Of a stretch of 18,414 nucleotides of DNA, positions 7,769 to 15,227 are shown one piece after another (within the stretch, counting starts at the first letter, position 1; the number at the start of each line of letters is the position of its first letter). This DNA comes from Ephemerocybe angulata (taxonomy: Eukaryota > Basidiomycota > Agaricomycetes > Agaricales > Psathyrellaceae): contig JAACJK010000145.1 in assembly GCA_013368325.1 (NCBI GenBank), positions 1 through 18,414 of the forward strand. The letters run 5' to 3'. Below the pieces are notes generated by a model. That model saw only the letters and a program-made list of their open reading frames with translations, was not told where the DNA came from and did no database searches. Position numbers and translations under genes: made by a program.

Positions 7769-7862
7769 ATTCCTTCATTTTTTTTCTGTTTGTATCTCTT
7801 TTTGCGACCTAGTACTACAGATCGAAAAAGAAAAGTCAACAGAAAAAATAGGGTGAAGGAAT
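7769..7862. repeat. Long imperfect hairpin directly after trnS(UGA)
   Basis: ATTCCTTCA (7769-7777) is complementary to TGAAGGAAT (7854-7862). Inside, TTTTTTCTGTT pairs with AACAGAAAAAA and CTTTTTGCGA with TCGAAAAAG-like DNA around a TAGTACTA centre. It starts at the base after the tRNA discriminator, so it could influence 3' processing. Confidence 0.6.
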
Positions 7863-8140
7863 GGAGGGAGTTCAAAAGTGGTTATTGAGGTTTCTAGATT
7901 CCCCGAGACTTAACAGTTATGAGGTTAAAATTAAAAAAGGTGCTTATTCAAATTCATGTTAATAGACGGCCTATTCTACTCTTGGAAAGTCGCTAAGGAA
8001 AAGAGGAGAAAGAAAGTTGAAACTGAAAAAAAATAAACAGCGGTTTAACCAGTACTTATTTTTTAGGGCCAGAAAAATAAGTACCTGCCATAGCTAGTCA
8101 AGGGAAAGAATAAAAAACTTCGAACCCCCTTCCAATTAAA
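7857..8140 (+). ncRNA. Possible structured RNA; RNase P RNA considered but unproven
   Basis: This 280-base stretch is nearly free of the dispersed repeats and less AT-rich than the spacers. A terminal helix is visible: TGGAGGG (7862-7868) with the CCCTTCCA side ending at 8134, plus GTTC/GAAC inside it. GGAAAGTC at 7984-7991 matches the conserved 5' P4 core word of RNase P RNA, and AAAGTCGCT (7986-7994) can pair with AGCGGTTT (8039-8046) using two wobbles. However, the expected ACAGAA-type downstream motif is not evident and the spacing is unusual. A 12-bp GTACTTATTTTT hairpin (8052-8084) looks inserted. Strand is chosen from these motifs and neighbouring gene direction. It has no convincing ORF. 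Confidence 0.3.
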
Positions 8141-8516
8141 AAATCAATAACCCTTTAACCCCTTTAGCCCTACGGAAAAAAAAAAAAACGGACTTATTTA
8201 TTTTTTGGACTTATTTTTTTTTTATCACTATCACTTACTAATTAATTTTTTTTGTATTGTTACAAAAAAATTGATAAGGGTTATCTGTTCAGTTATTTTT
8301 TTTTTGTTTTTATTGACTTTTTTTATTTATATAAAAAAAGTGATAAAAAATAAAGAATGGCCAGTAATTTTAATCTATCACTTACCGCAGGGTTTTTTTA
8401 TAATTAAAGTCACAGATCAAAAAGTTATAGATTAAAAAAAGTCAAGAAAAAAAAAATAAGCCCATTTCCATTTCCATTTCCATTTCCATTTCCATTTTCA
8501 TTACCCAAGAAAATAA
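8141..8516. other. Spacer before trnR
   Basis: No gene. It includes C-rich AACCCTTTAACCCCTTTAG near 8149-8167, a TTACTAATTAATT...AATTGATAAGG AT hairpin near 8233-8279, an AT hairpin with TGAC...GTGA flanks at 8314-8343, an AGAATGGCCAGTAA half element near 8355-8368, an ACCGCAGGG word near 8383-8396, and the hexanucleotide repeat 8462-8497. Confidence 0.7.
8462..8497. repeat. Six tandem copies of CCATTT
   Basis: A perfect six-unit microsatellite 20 bases upstream of trnR. The mirror copy (11191-11226) has the same number of units, which is notable for a slippage-prone sequence. Confidence 0.9.
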
Positions 8517-8588
8517 ATTCTTTTAGTTCAATGGTTAGAACGGCATTCTTCTAAAGTGCATATTCTGGTTCGAATCCGGAAAAGAATA
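8517..8588 (+). tRNA. trnR: tRNA-Arg (anticodon UCU)
   Basis: The 72-base cloverleaf has acceptor ATTCTTT/AAAGAAT, D stem GTTC/GAAC, anticodon stem GCATT/AGTGC with loop CTTCTAA, T arm TCTGG-TTCGAAT-CCGGA and discriminator A. It reads AGR codons, which dominate Arg use in the window's genes. Confidence 0.95.
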
Positions 8589-8996
8589 CTTATAAATAAA
8601 TTAAATATATCAAAAAAAAATAATGTAGGGTTGGTTTTTTACTAATCCAGGCCTTAGGCCAGTTGTAGTAAAAAAAAAAATTGATAAGGTTTTTGTTTAT
8701 CACTTTTTTCAGGCTTAATTTATCACTTTTTTCTTTTGAACAGAAAGAAAAAAGTCAGTAATTAGATAATAAGGGCCAGCAAAAAAAAAAAAGTAAGAAA
8801 CCCTGCGGTAAAATTTAATTGGGCTTATTTTTATCACTTTTTTTTTATAAAAAAAGTCAACAACCAAAAAAAAAAATAAGCCCAATTGTTGTATCACTTT
8901 TTTTATCTGCAGTTATTTTTTAAAAAAAAAAAAATTAGAATGGCCAGTAGGATAGATAAAAAAGTCAACAGATAAAAATTATAAGGAAAAAATTTA
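8589..8996. other. Repeat-filled spacer between trnR and trnS(GCU)
   Basis: No gene. It holds the long-form GGCC element at 8640-8689 (-), AT hairpins with TCAC...GTCA flanks at 8723-8757 and 8834-8859, and an outer inverted repeat AATTGGGCTTATTTTT (8817-8832) / AAAAAATAAGCCCAATT (8871-8887) that encloses the second hairpin. An AGAATGGCCAGTA half element follows near 8937-8949. Confidence 0.75.
8640..8689 (-). repeat. Long-form GGCC repeat, copy 3
   Basis: Reverse orientation, TACTAATC, CAGGCC-TTA-GGCCAG, TTGTAGT, poly-A, TTGATAAGG; it lacks the outer GTTACT seen in copy 2. Mirror at 10998-11048 (+). Confidence 0.85.
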
Positions 8997-9078
8997 GGAA
9001 TAATCGTCATTGGTAAGATAACACGATTGCTAATCGTTTGGGCTAGTACCCTTGGGCGTTCGACTCGCCCTTATTCCG
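8997..9078 (+). tRNA. trnS(GCU): tRNA-Ser (anticodon GCU)
   Basis: The 82-base class II tRNA has perfect acceptor GGAATAA/TTATTCC, loop TTGCTAA closed by ACGA/TCGT, a variable arm with GGG/CCC stem, T arm GGGCG-TTCGACT-CGCCC and discriminator G. The fifth anticodon-stem pair is a C-T mismatch. It reads AGY codons. Confidence 0.93.
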
Positions 9079-9163
9079 TCAAATTAATTAAAGTTGGGCT
9101 TATTTCAGTTTAAACAACTGCGGTAAAAAATAACTGAACAGATAGAAAGAAAAAAAGTGATAA

Positions 9164-9246
9164 GGGCAGGTGATCCGATTGGTAATGGTGGTTCTCTGTA
9201 AAAGAATTGGTTAACGCCGTTAAAGGTTCGATTCCTTTTCTGCTCA
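9164..9246 (+). tRNA. trnY: tRNA-Tyr (anticodon GUA)
   Basis: The 83-base tRNA has acceptor GGGCAGG/TCTGCTC with two G-U pairs, anticodon stem GTTCT/AGAAT with loop CTGTAAA, a long variable arm (GGTTAACGCCGTT region), T arm AAAGG-TTCGATT-CCTTT and discriminator A. The long variable arm is known for fungal mitochondrial tRNA-Tyr. Confidence 0.94.
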
Positions 9247-9577
9247 AATAAAATAAATAATTTCCAGCTATCACTAATTTTTTAGTTGACTTCCGCACTA
9301 GCTAAGGCTATTGGGCTTAATTTTTAGTCTTTTTGTTTTTATTGACTAATTTTTTTTTTTTTACAAAAAAAAAAAAAGTGATAATAAGAATAACCCTTAT
9401 TTTTTTTAAGGCCTAATATTGACTTTTTTTATTTATATCACTTACCGCAGGGTTTTTATAAAAACCTTATCAATTTTTTTTTAACTACAACTGGCCTAAG
9501 GCCTGGATTAGTAAGTAATAAAAAAAGTGATAACCCTTGCGGTAAAAAACAAAAAAAAAAAATAAGCCCTACTTTGA
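9247..9577. other. Repeat-filled spacer between trnY and trnM
   Basis: No gene. It contains a variant AT hairpin TGACTAA...AAAGTGA at 9343-9381, an ACCGCAGGG word near 9444-9452, the long-form GGCC element at 9465-9519 (+), and a CCCTTGCGGTAAAAA variant near 9533-9547. Confidence 0.7.
9465..9519 (+). repeat. Long-form GGCC repeat, copy 4
   Basis: Same orientation and order as copy 1, ending GTAAGTAAT instead of GTAAGTAAC. Mirror at 10169-10223 (-). Confidence 0.85.
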
Positions 9578-9650
9578 GCTGAAATAGTTTAAAAGGTTAA
9601 AACTTACCACTCATGACGGTAAAATAAAGGTTCGATTCCTTTTTTCGGCA
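9578..9650 (+). tRNA. trnM: tRNA-Met (anticodon CAU)
   Basis: The 73-base cloverleaf has acceptor GCTGAAA/TTTCGGC with one G-U pair, D stem GTTT/AAAC, anticodon stem TACCA/CGGTA whose inner pair is an A-C mismatch, loop CTCATGA, T arm AAAGG-TTCGATT-CCTTT and discriminator A. Whether it is initiator or elongator cannot be settled; a fully paired acceptor argues mildly for elongator. It is the innermost gene of the palindrome arm. Confidence 0.92.
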
Positions 9651-9823
9651 AGAGTAAAAACAGGTTAAAAGCTACTGAAAAAAATAACTATCTTTCCTTA
9701 AGGAAACAACCAGCATATCTAATTTCAATATCTTATAAATATCCTAAATATCTCAATTGGGCTTATTTTTTAAGCCCTACAAATTTTTTTTAGTATAAAT
9801 ATTTTAATTGACTTTTTTTTTTT
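9651..9823. other. Innermost left-arm segment, no dispersed repeats
   Basis: No gene. It includes the 14-base palindrome TTTCCTTAAGGAAA (9693-9706), three degenerate TATC-containing steps (about 9727-9754), a GGGCTTA...TAAGCCC hairpin (9759-9777) and ATTTTAATTGAC followed by eleven T. Its mirror is 9866-10038. Confidence 0.75.
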
Positions 9824-9865
9824 GTTTGTATCACTTTTTGTATTAACAATAAAAAGTCAACAGAT
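9824..9865. other. Asymmetric 42-base spacer at the palindrome centre
   Basis: Between the inner T-run (9813-9823) and A-run (9866-9875) the two sides stop matching: GTTTGTATCACTTTTT on the left against ATCTGTTGACTTTTT read inward from the right. It still folds weakly as CACTTTTT/AAAAAGT with a C-C opposition (TCAC 9831, GTCA 9856), like the dispersed AT hairpins. Confidence 0.85.
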
Positions 9866-10038
9866 AAAAAAAAAAGTCAATTAAAATATTTATACTAAAA
9901 AAAATTTGTAGGGCTTAAAAAATAAGCCCAATTGAGATATTTAGGATATTTATAAGATATTGAAATTAGATATGCTGGTTGTTTCCTTAAGGAAAGATAG
10001 TTATTTTTTTTCAGTAGCTTTTAACCTGTTTTTACTCT
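9866..10038. other. Innermost right-arm segment
   Basis: Mirror of 9651-9823, including TTTCCTTAAGGAAA at 9982-9995. No gene. Confidence 0.75.
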
Positions 10039-10111
10039 TGCCGAAAAAAGGAATCGAACCTTTATTTTACCGTCATGAGTGGTAAGTTTTAACCTTTTAA
10101 ACTATTTCAGC
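10039..10111 (-). tRNA. trnM: tRNA-Met (CAU), mirror copy
   Basis: Base-for-base reverse complement of 9578-9650, including the A-C mismatch in the anticodon stem. Conservation of an imperfect pair in both copies points to a recent or artefactual duplication. Confidence 0.92.
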
Positions 10112-10441
10112 TCAAAGTAGGGCTTATTTTTTTTTTTTGTTTTTTACCGCAAGGGTTATCACTTTTTTATTACTTACTAATCCAGGCCTTAGGCCAGTTG
10201 TAGTTAAAAAAAAATTGATAAGGTTTTTATAAAAACCCTGCGGTAAGTGATATAAATAAAAAAAGTCAATATTAGGCCTTAAAAAAAATAAGGGTTATTC
10301 TTATTATCACTTTTTTTTTTTTTGTAAAAAAAAAAAAATTAGTCAATAAAAACAAAAAGACTAAAAATTAAGCCCAATAGCCTTAGCTAGTGCGGAAGTC
10401 AACTAAAAAATTAGTGATAGCTGGAAATTATTTATTTTATT
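10112..10441. other. Right-arm spacer trnM-trnY
   Basis: Mirror of 9247-9577. Holds the long-form GGCC element at 10169-10223 (-). No gene; ORFs running through here are antisense to trnY. Confidence 0.7.
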
Positions 10442-10524
10442 TGAGCAGAAAAGGAATCGAACCTTTAACGGCGTTAACCAATTCTTTTACAGAGAACCAC
10501 CATTACCAATCGGATCACCTGCCC
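10442..10524 (-). tRNA. trnY: tRNA-Tyr (GUA), mirror copy
   Basis: Reverse complement of 9164-9246 with the same two G-U acceptor pairs and long variable arm. Confidence 0.94.
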
Positions 10525-10610
10525 TTATCACTTTTTTTCTTTCTATCTGTTCAGTTATTTTTTACCGCAGTTGTTTAAAACTGAAATAAGCCCAACTTTA
10601 ATTAATTTGA

Positions 10611-10692
10611 CGGAATAAGGGCGAGTCGAACGCCCAAGGGTACTAGCCCAAACGATTAGCAATCGTGTTATCTTACCAATGACGATTATTCC
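10611..10692 (-). tRNA. trnS(GCU): tRNA-Ser (GCU), mirror copy
   Basis: Reverse complement of 8997-9078, with the perfect GGAATAA acceptor, AGY anticodon and GGG/CCC variable stem. Confidence 0.93.
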
Positions 10693-11099
10693 TAAATTTT
10701 TTCCTTATAATTTTTATCTGTTGACTTTTTTATCTATCCTACTGGCCATTCTAATTTTTTTTTTTTAAAAAATAACTGCAGATAAAAAAAGTGATACAAC
10801 AATTGGGCTTATTTTTTTTTTGGTTGTTGACTTTTTTTATAAAAAAAAGTGATAAAATAAGCCCAATTAAATTTTACCGCAGGGTTTCTTACTTTTTTTT
10901 TTTTTGCTGGCCCTTATTATCTAATTACTGACTTTTTTCTTTCTGTTCAAAAGAAAAAAAGTGATAAATTAAGCCTGAAAAAAGTGATAAACAAAAACCT
11001 TATCAATTTTTTTTTTTTACTACAACTGGCCTAAGGCCTGGATTAGTAAAAAACCAACCCTACATTATTTTTTTTTGATATATTTAATTTATTTATAAG
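10693..11099. other. Right-arm spacer trnS(GCU)-trnR
   Basis: Mirror of 8589-8996, one base shorter from homopolymer differences (for example T12 near 10754-10766 against A13 near 8922-8934). Holds the long-form GGCC element at 10998-11048 (+). No gene. Confidence 0.7.
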
Positions 11100-11171
11100 T
11101 ATTCTTTTCCGGATTCGAACCAGAATATGCACTTTAGAAGAATGCCGTTCTAACCATTGAACTAAAAGAAT
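11100..11171 (-). tRNA. trnR: tRNA-Arg (UCU), mirror copy
   Basis: Reverse complement of 8517-8588; all stems identical. Confidence 0.95.
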
Positions 11172-11548
11172 TTATTTTCTTGGGTAATGAAAATGGAAAT
11201 GGAAATGGAAATGGAAATGGAAATGGGCTTATTTTTTTTTCTTGACTTTTTTTAATCTATAACTTTTTGATCTGTGACTTTAATTATAAAAAAACCCTGC
11301 GGTAAGTGATAGATTAAAATTACTGGCCATTCTTTATTTTTTTATCACTTTTTTTATATAAATAAAAAAAGTCAATAAAAACAAAAAAAAAATAACTGAA
11401 CAGATAACCCTTATCAATTTTTTTTGTAACAATACAAAAAAATTAATTAGTAAGTGATAGTGATAAAAAAAAAAATAAGTCCAAAAAATAAATAAGTCCG
11501 TTTTTTTTTTTTTCCGTAGGGCTAAAGGGGTTAAAGGGTTATTGATTT
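11172..11548. other. Right-arm spacer after trnR, with (AAATGG)6
   Basis: Mirror of 8141-8516. The hexanucleotide repeat lies at 11191-11226 with six units. No gene. Confidence 0.7.
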
Positions 11549-11832
11549 TTTAATTGGAAGGGGGTTCGAAGTTTTTTATTCTTTCCCTTGACTAGCTATG
11601 GCAGGTACTTATTTTTCTGGCCCTAAAAAATAAGTACTGGTTAAACCGCTGTTTATTTTTTTTCAGTTTCAACTTTCTTTCTCCTCTTTTCCTTAGCGAC
11701 TTTCCAAGAGTAGAATAGGCCGTCTATTAACATGAATTTGAATAAGCACCTTTTTTAATTTTAACCTCATAACTGTTAAGTCTCGGGGAATCTAGAAACC
11801 TCAATAACCACTTTTGAACTCCCTCCATTCCT
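11549..11832 (-). ncRNA. Possible structured RNA, mirror copy
   Basis: Mirror of the 7857-8140 candidate, with the terminal helix at 11555 and 11827 and GACTTTCC for the P4-like word. The call is as uncertain as for the left copy. Confidence 0.3.
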
Positions 11833-11921
11833 TCACCCTATTTTTTTCTGTTGACTTTTCTTTTTCGATCTGTAGTACTAGGTCGCAAAAAGAGATACAA
11901 ACAGAAAAAAAATGAAGGAAT
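11827..11921. repeat. Long imperfect hairpin next to trnS(UGA), mirror copy
   Basis: ATTCCTTCA (11827-11835) and TGAAGGAAT (11913-11921) form the base; it abuts the tRNA discriminator at 11922. Confidence 0.6.
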
Positions 11922-12008
11922 CGGGCACTGTCGGATTCGAACCGACGACTTTTTTGAAAGTACTCGTTTTCAAGACGAGCGCCATAAACCAGACTCGACC
12001 AAATGCCC
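11922..12008 (-). tRNA. trnS(UGA): tRNA-Ser (UGA), mirror copy
   Basis: Reverse complement of 7682-7768, with long variable arm and G discriminator. Confidence 0.96.
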
Positions 12009-12569
12009 TAATTTCAACACTTTTATTACTAATTTTTTTGTTAAAAAAATAATTGGGCAATCGCCCTACTAGAATAAAAATTAGCAGGGCTACCTAATTT
12101 TTTTGTTCTTGTTTGTGAAACAAAAAAATAAAAAGAACAAAAGTCAACATAAAAAAAAAGTAAGTAATAAGTGTTTTTGTTTCTTATATAGGAATAAACT
12201 AATTTTTTCAATATCTAGGGTAGGTTTTTTTTGTTTGTTTTAACAAAAAAAATTAATTAGTAAGTGATAGTAACAAAACAAAAATTATGCTGAAATTATA
12301 TCTAATAACAACAGAAATAAGTATAACAAAAGGGTTATTTTTGTTTATTTAGTCACTTTTTTTATCTGCAGTTATTTTTTTTTTTTTTAAAAAAAAATTA
12401 GAAGGGCCAGTATCTTTATTTGATCTGTTGACTTTTTTATTGTTAATAAAAAAGTGATAGATTAAAATTAGTCAACAGATAGATAAAAAAAAGTCAACAA
12501 AGATAGTCTAATCAATTTTGTAGTAGTTGACTTTTTTTATTTATATAAAAAAAGTGATAATTGGGCTAC
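12009..12569. other. Right-arm spacer trnS(UGA)-nad3
   Basis: Mirror of 7122-7681, one base longer (for example T14 near 12375-12388 against A13 near 7303-7315). No gene. Confidence 0.7.
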
Positions 12570-12959
12570 TTATTTTTTTTTTAAAAAATTAGGACTGGGA
12601 TTAATCCCAGTATTATTCAGAGAAATAGCTCCACTACCTATTTCTAATACAAAACCAATAGTTAAAACTACGAAAAAAATAATTCCTATTGATAAACCGA
12701 AAATGGAAATTTGATATAAAGAAACAGCTAATGGAAATAATAATAAAATTTCTAAATCAAAAATTAAGAATAATAAAGCTACAATCATAAAGTGTATTTG
12801 AAATGTAGAACGAGTTTGTTCAGGTAAAGCTATAAAACCACATTCATAAGTCGAATTTTTAGCTTCATCAGGATTATGAGTAGCTAATAAAATATTTAAA
12901 GCTAATAAAATAAAAGCTAAAATAGGAATAAAAATAAATAAAAATAATAAATTTGTCAT
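12570..12959 (-). CDS. nad3: NADH dehydrogenase subunit 3, intact copy
   Basis: This copy reads through as 129 residues: [16 protein letters not shown], the YECGF loop with Cys40, LLFLIFDLEI with the conserved Glu70, and FVLEIGSGAISLN, then a polar tail. The A-run at 12940-12944 has five bases, restoring the frame lost at 6748-6751. Three membrane segments as in the family. The ATG overlaps the nad2 stop by one base. This should be taken as the reference Nad3 sequence for the window. Confidence 0.97.
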   Translation of the reverse strand: MTNLLFLFIFIPILAFILLALNILLATHNPDEAKNSTYECGFIALPEQTRSTFQIHFMIVALLFLIFDLEILLLFPLAVSLYQISIFGLSIGIIFFVVLTIGFVLEIGSGAISLNNTGINPSPNFLKKK

Positions 12960-14537
12960 TATAATTTAAAAAATGTTAAAGACAGTACTTGAGTACTACT
13001 TAATATTAATATCGGTTTACAAATGAAAAATAATATGAATAAAGTTAAAGAAGAAATAATAAAATATGAAATGAATTGGACCATGTATTGTTTGTTACCA
13101 ACCCTACTTCCTGTCCCGTGATTATTTTATTAGAATTAATTTGATCTATTGCAGGCCGAATGGCCAGCTGTCCATTTGGATCGGTATGCATAATTTTAAT
13201 AATTTTTAAGTAATAAGAAGCACTTATTACACTAACTATTATTGCTAATATACTCATAAAATAATAACCTTGATCTAAGGCAGAATTTAATACAAATTGT
13301 TTAGAAAAGAAACCAATTAAAGGAGGAATTCCAGCCATAGAGAATAAAGAAATAGTTAAAGTTAAACTTAATATAGGATTCTTCCAGAATAAACCTTGTA
13401 AATCGTTTAAAAATCTAATATCTAAAATTTCTATAGAATAATTAGAAAAAATTTTAGGAATAGAATTAATATAAGATATAGCTAATAAAATTAAAAAATA
13501 TTTAAATTAGTAATAATATATTGAAATAAATAAAAGATAAATGAATCTATAGATTGTTCAGTATTTATAGCTAAAGCTAATAAAATAAAACCTATATGTG
13601 ATATAGTACTATAGGCTAATAATCGTTTTATTTTATTTTGAGCTAAACCAACAACTGTTCCTAAAATTAAAGAAAAAATAGCACTTATTAATATTACAAT
13701 TTTTAATAATAAAAATGTATTCAATCCTAATCCAGAGCTTAAAGGATTAATTAAAGAAGCGAAAGGAGAATATAATTCTAATAATAATATTAATATAGAT
13801 ATTTTAGGCATTATTGTTAACCAAATTGTTACTATTGTTGGTGCTTCATCATATACATCTGGAGACCAATTATGTAATGGAGCAGCAGCTATTTTAAATA
13901 ATAAACCTATAACTATTAATAAAATACCTAATAAAGTACCTGTTATAACATAATCCATATTTGAACTACTTATTAAAGTATATATTGATTCTATTTGAGT
14001 TAATCCAGTATAAGAATATATTAAACCTGCACCTAATAATATTATAGCGGAGGAGAAACCACCTAATAAGAAATATTTTAAACCTGCATTACTTGCATTT
14101 ATTCCATGAATCTCTGAATTTCTATATAAAGTAGTTAAAATATATAATCCAAATGATTGTAATTCTATACTTAAATAGAATGAAATTAAATCAAAACTAG
14201 AAATTAATAAACTTGAACCTAAAGTACTAAATAATACTATTATAGAATAATCTATATTAAGATTACTTTCTTCTTTAAGAATAGGCCAACCTATTAAAAT
14301 CATAAAACCTATTATTAATAAAAATAATTCAATCATACTACTTAAATTTGTTATTTGAAATAATCCACTATATAATCCTATACCAGATCCAATTGACTGA
14401 ATATATGTGATATTAAAACTTAATATACCTGATAGTAATAATATTATAGCAGTAATTCTTGTAAAATGAATAGAAGTTATTCTTTTTAAAGGAAGGGCCT
14501 TAGCCACTATTAAAATTAAGATTGTAGAAAACAACAT
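12959..14537 (-). CDS. nad2: NADH dehydrogenase subunit 2, mirror copy with two frame breaks
   Basis: The N-terminal 348 residues are identical to the left copy, then the frame breaks at an A-run of six (13493-13498; seven T on the left). It recovers for [11 protein letters not shown] onward and breaks again at four A (13061-13064; five T on the left) before the last membrane segment. Total length is two bases short of the intact copy. The in-gene GC element is present at 13152-13167 by reverse complement. Both losses are in homopolymers, so this is probably the same gene with base-calling errors; a true pseudogene cannot be excluded from sequence alone. Confidence 0.92.
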
Positions 14538-15227
14538 CTCAATAACCTTCAGTTATTTTTTTTGTAACAAATACAAAAAAAAAATTAGAATGGCCAGTAA
14601 TTTTTTTTATTTACTTATTTTTACCTTATCACTTTTGTTACTTACCGCAGGGTTTTTTAAAAAAAAAGTTATAAATAAAAAACCCTGCGGTAAGTAATAT
14701 AATTAAGGCCAGTAAATATATTTTACTTATATTACTAACAGCACTTATTTTTGTTTCTGTTCAGTTATTTTTTTTTGTTTTTCTTAAAAAAAATTAAGTA
14801 ATTTTAATCTATCACTTTTGTTATAAAAACCTTATCAATTTTTTTTTTACTACAACTGGCCTAAGGCCTGGATTAGTAAGTAACAGATCAAAAAGTGATA
14901 CTAATCAATTTTGTAGTAGTTGACTTTTTTTATTTATATCTGGAAAAAAGTGATAACTGGCCATTCTAATTTTTTTATTTACTTTTTTTTCTTTATAGAA
15001 AAAAAAGTGATAAAAAAAATAACTGGATAAGGGTTAAAACAAAAATAAGTGCTGGTCAGGGCTTATTTTTTATTTATTGACTTTTTTATCATAAAAACAG
15101 AATAAAAAATAAGACTTGGATTATTTTTTTGTAAAAAAAATTAGTAGTTATTTTTTTTGTATTGACTTTTTTTCTTTATAGAAAAAAAAGTGATATACAA
15201 AAAAAATTAGATAGCCCAATTATTTAA
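14538..15227. other. Right-arm spacer nad2-nad5
   Basis: Mirror of 4464-5152. Holds the 21-bp GC hairpin at 14638-14697, the reversed ATATAAGTA word at 14724-14732, and the long-form GGCC element at 14830-14884 (+). No gene. Confidence 0.75.
14638..14697. repeat. 21-bp GC inverted repeat, mirror copy
   Basis: Same perfect stem as 4994-5053, around ACCGCAGGG / CCCTGCGGT. Confidence 0.8.

Larger units (their letters stand above)
1274..9823 (+). repeat. Left arm of a ~17-kb near-perfect palindrome
   Basis: This arm matches, in reverse complement, the stretch from 9866 to the window end. Paired positions sum to 19688-19692: trnV 1379+18309, nad5 start 2436+17254, trnS(UGA) 7682+12008, trnM 9578+10111. 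All seven tRNAs mirror base for base. The CDS differences I located are single-base changes in homopolymer length. The outer boundary at 1274 is set only by the end of the window, so the arm may extend through atp6. Confidence 0.97.

Noticed and set aside
7645..7875. Antisense ORF over trnS(UGA) and the adjacent hairpin (mirror ORFs near 11851-12072)
   Set aside because: It includes the tRNA gene and spacer hairpin; the apparent coding is incidental.
7857..8140. Firm annotation as RNase P RNA (rnpB)
   Set aside because: Only the 5' core word and a terminal helix are seen; the downstream conserved motif and expected spacing are missing.
8149..8167. AACCCTTTAACCCC stretch as a telomere-like repeat
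   Set aside because: It is only two or three degenerate steps and lies inside the arm, not at an end.
8205..9298. Small ORFs at 8205-8435 (+), 8715-8897 (-) and 9110-9298 (-), and the mirror ORF at 10390-10578 (+)
   Set aside because: They read through hairpin repeats and poly-A/T tracts or lie antisense to trnY. The translations are low-complexity Phe/Lys/Tyr-rich and match no family I know.
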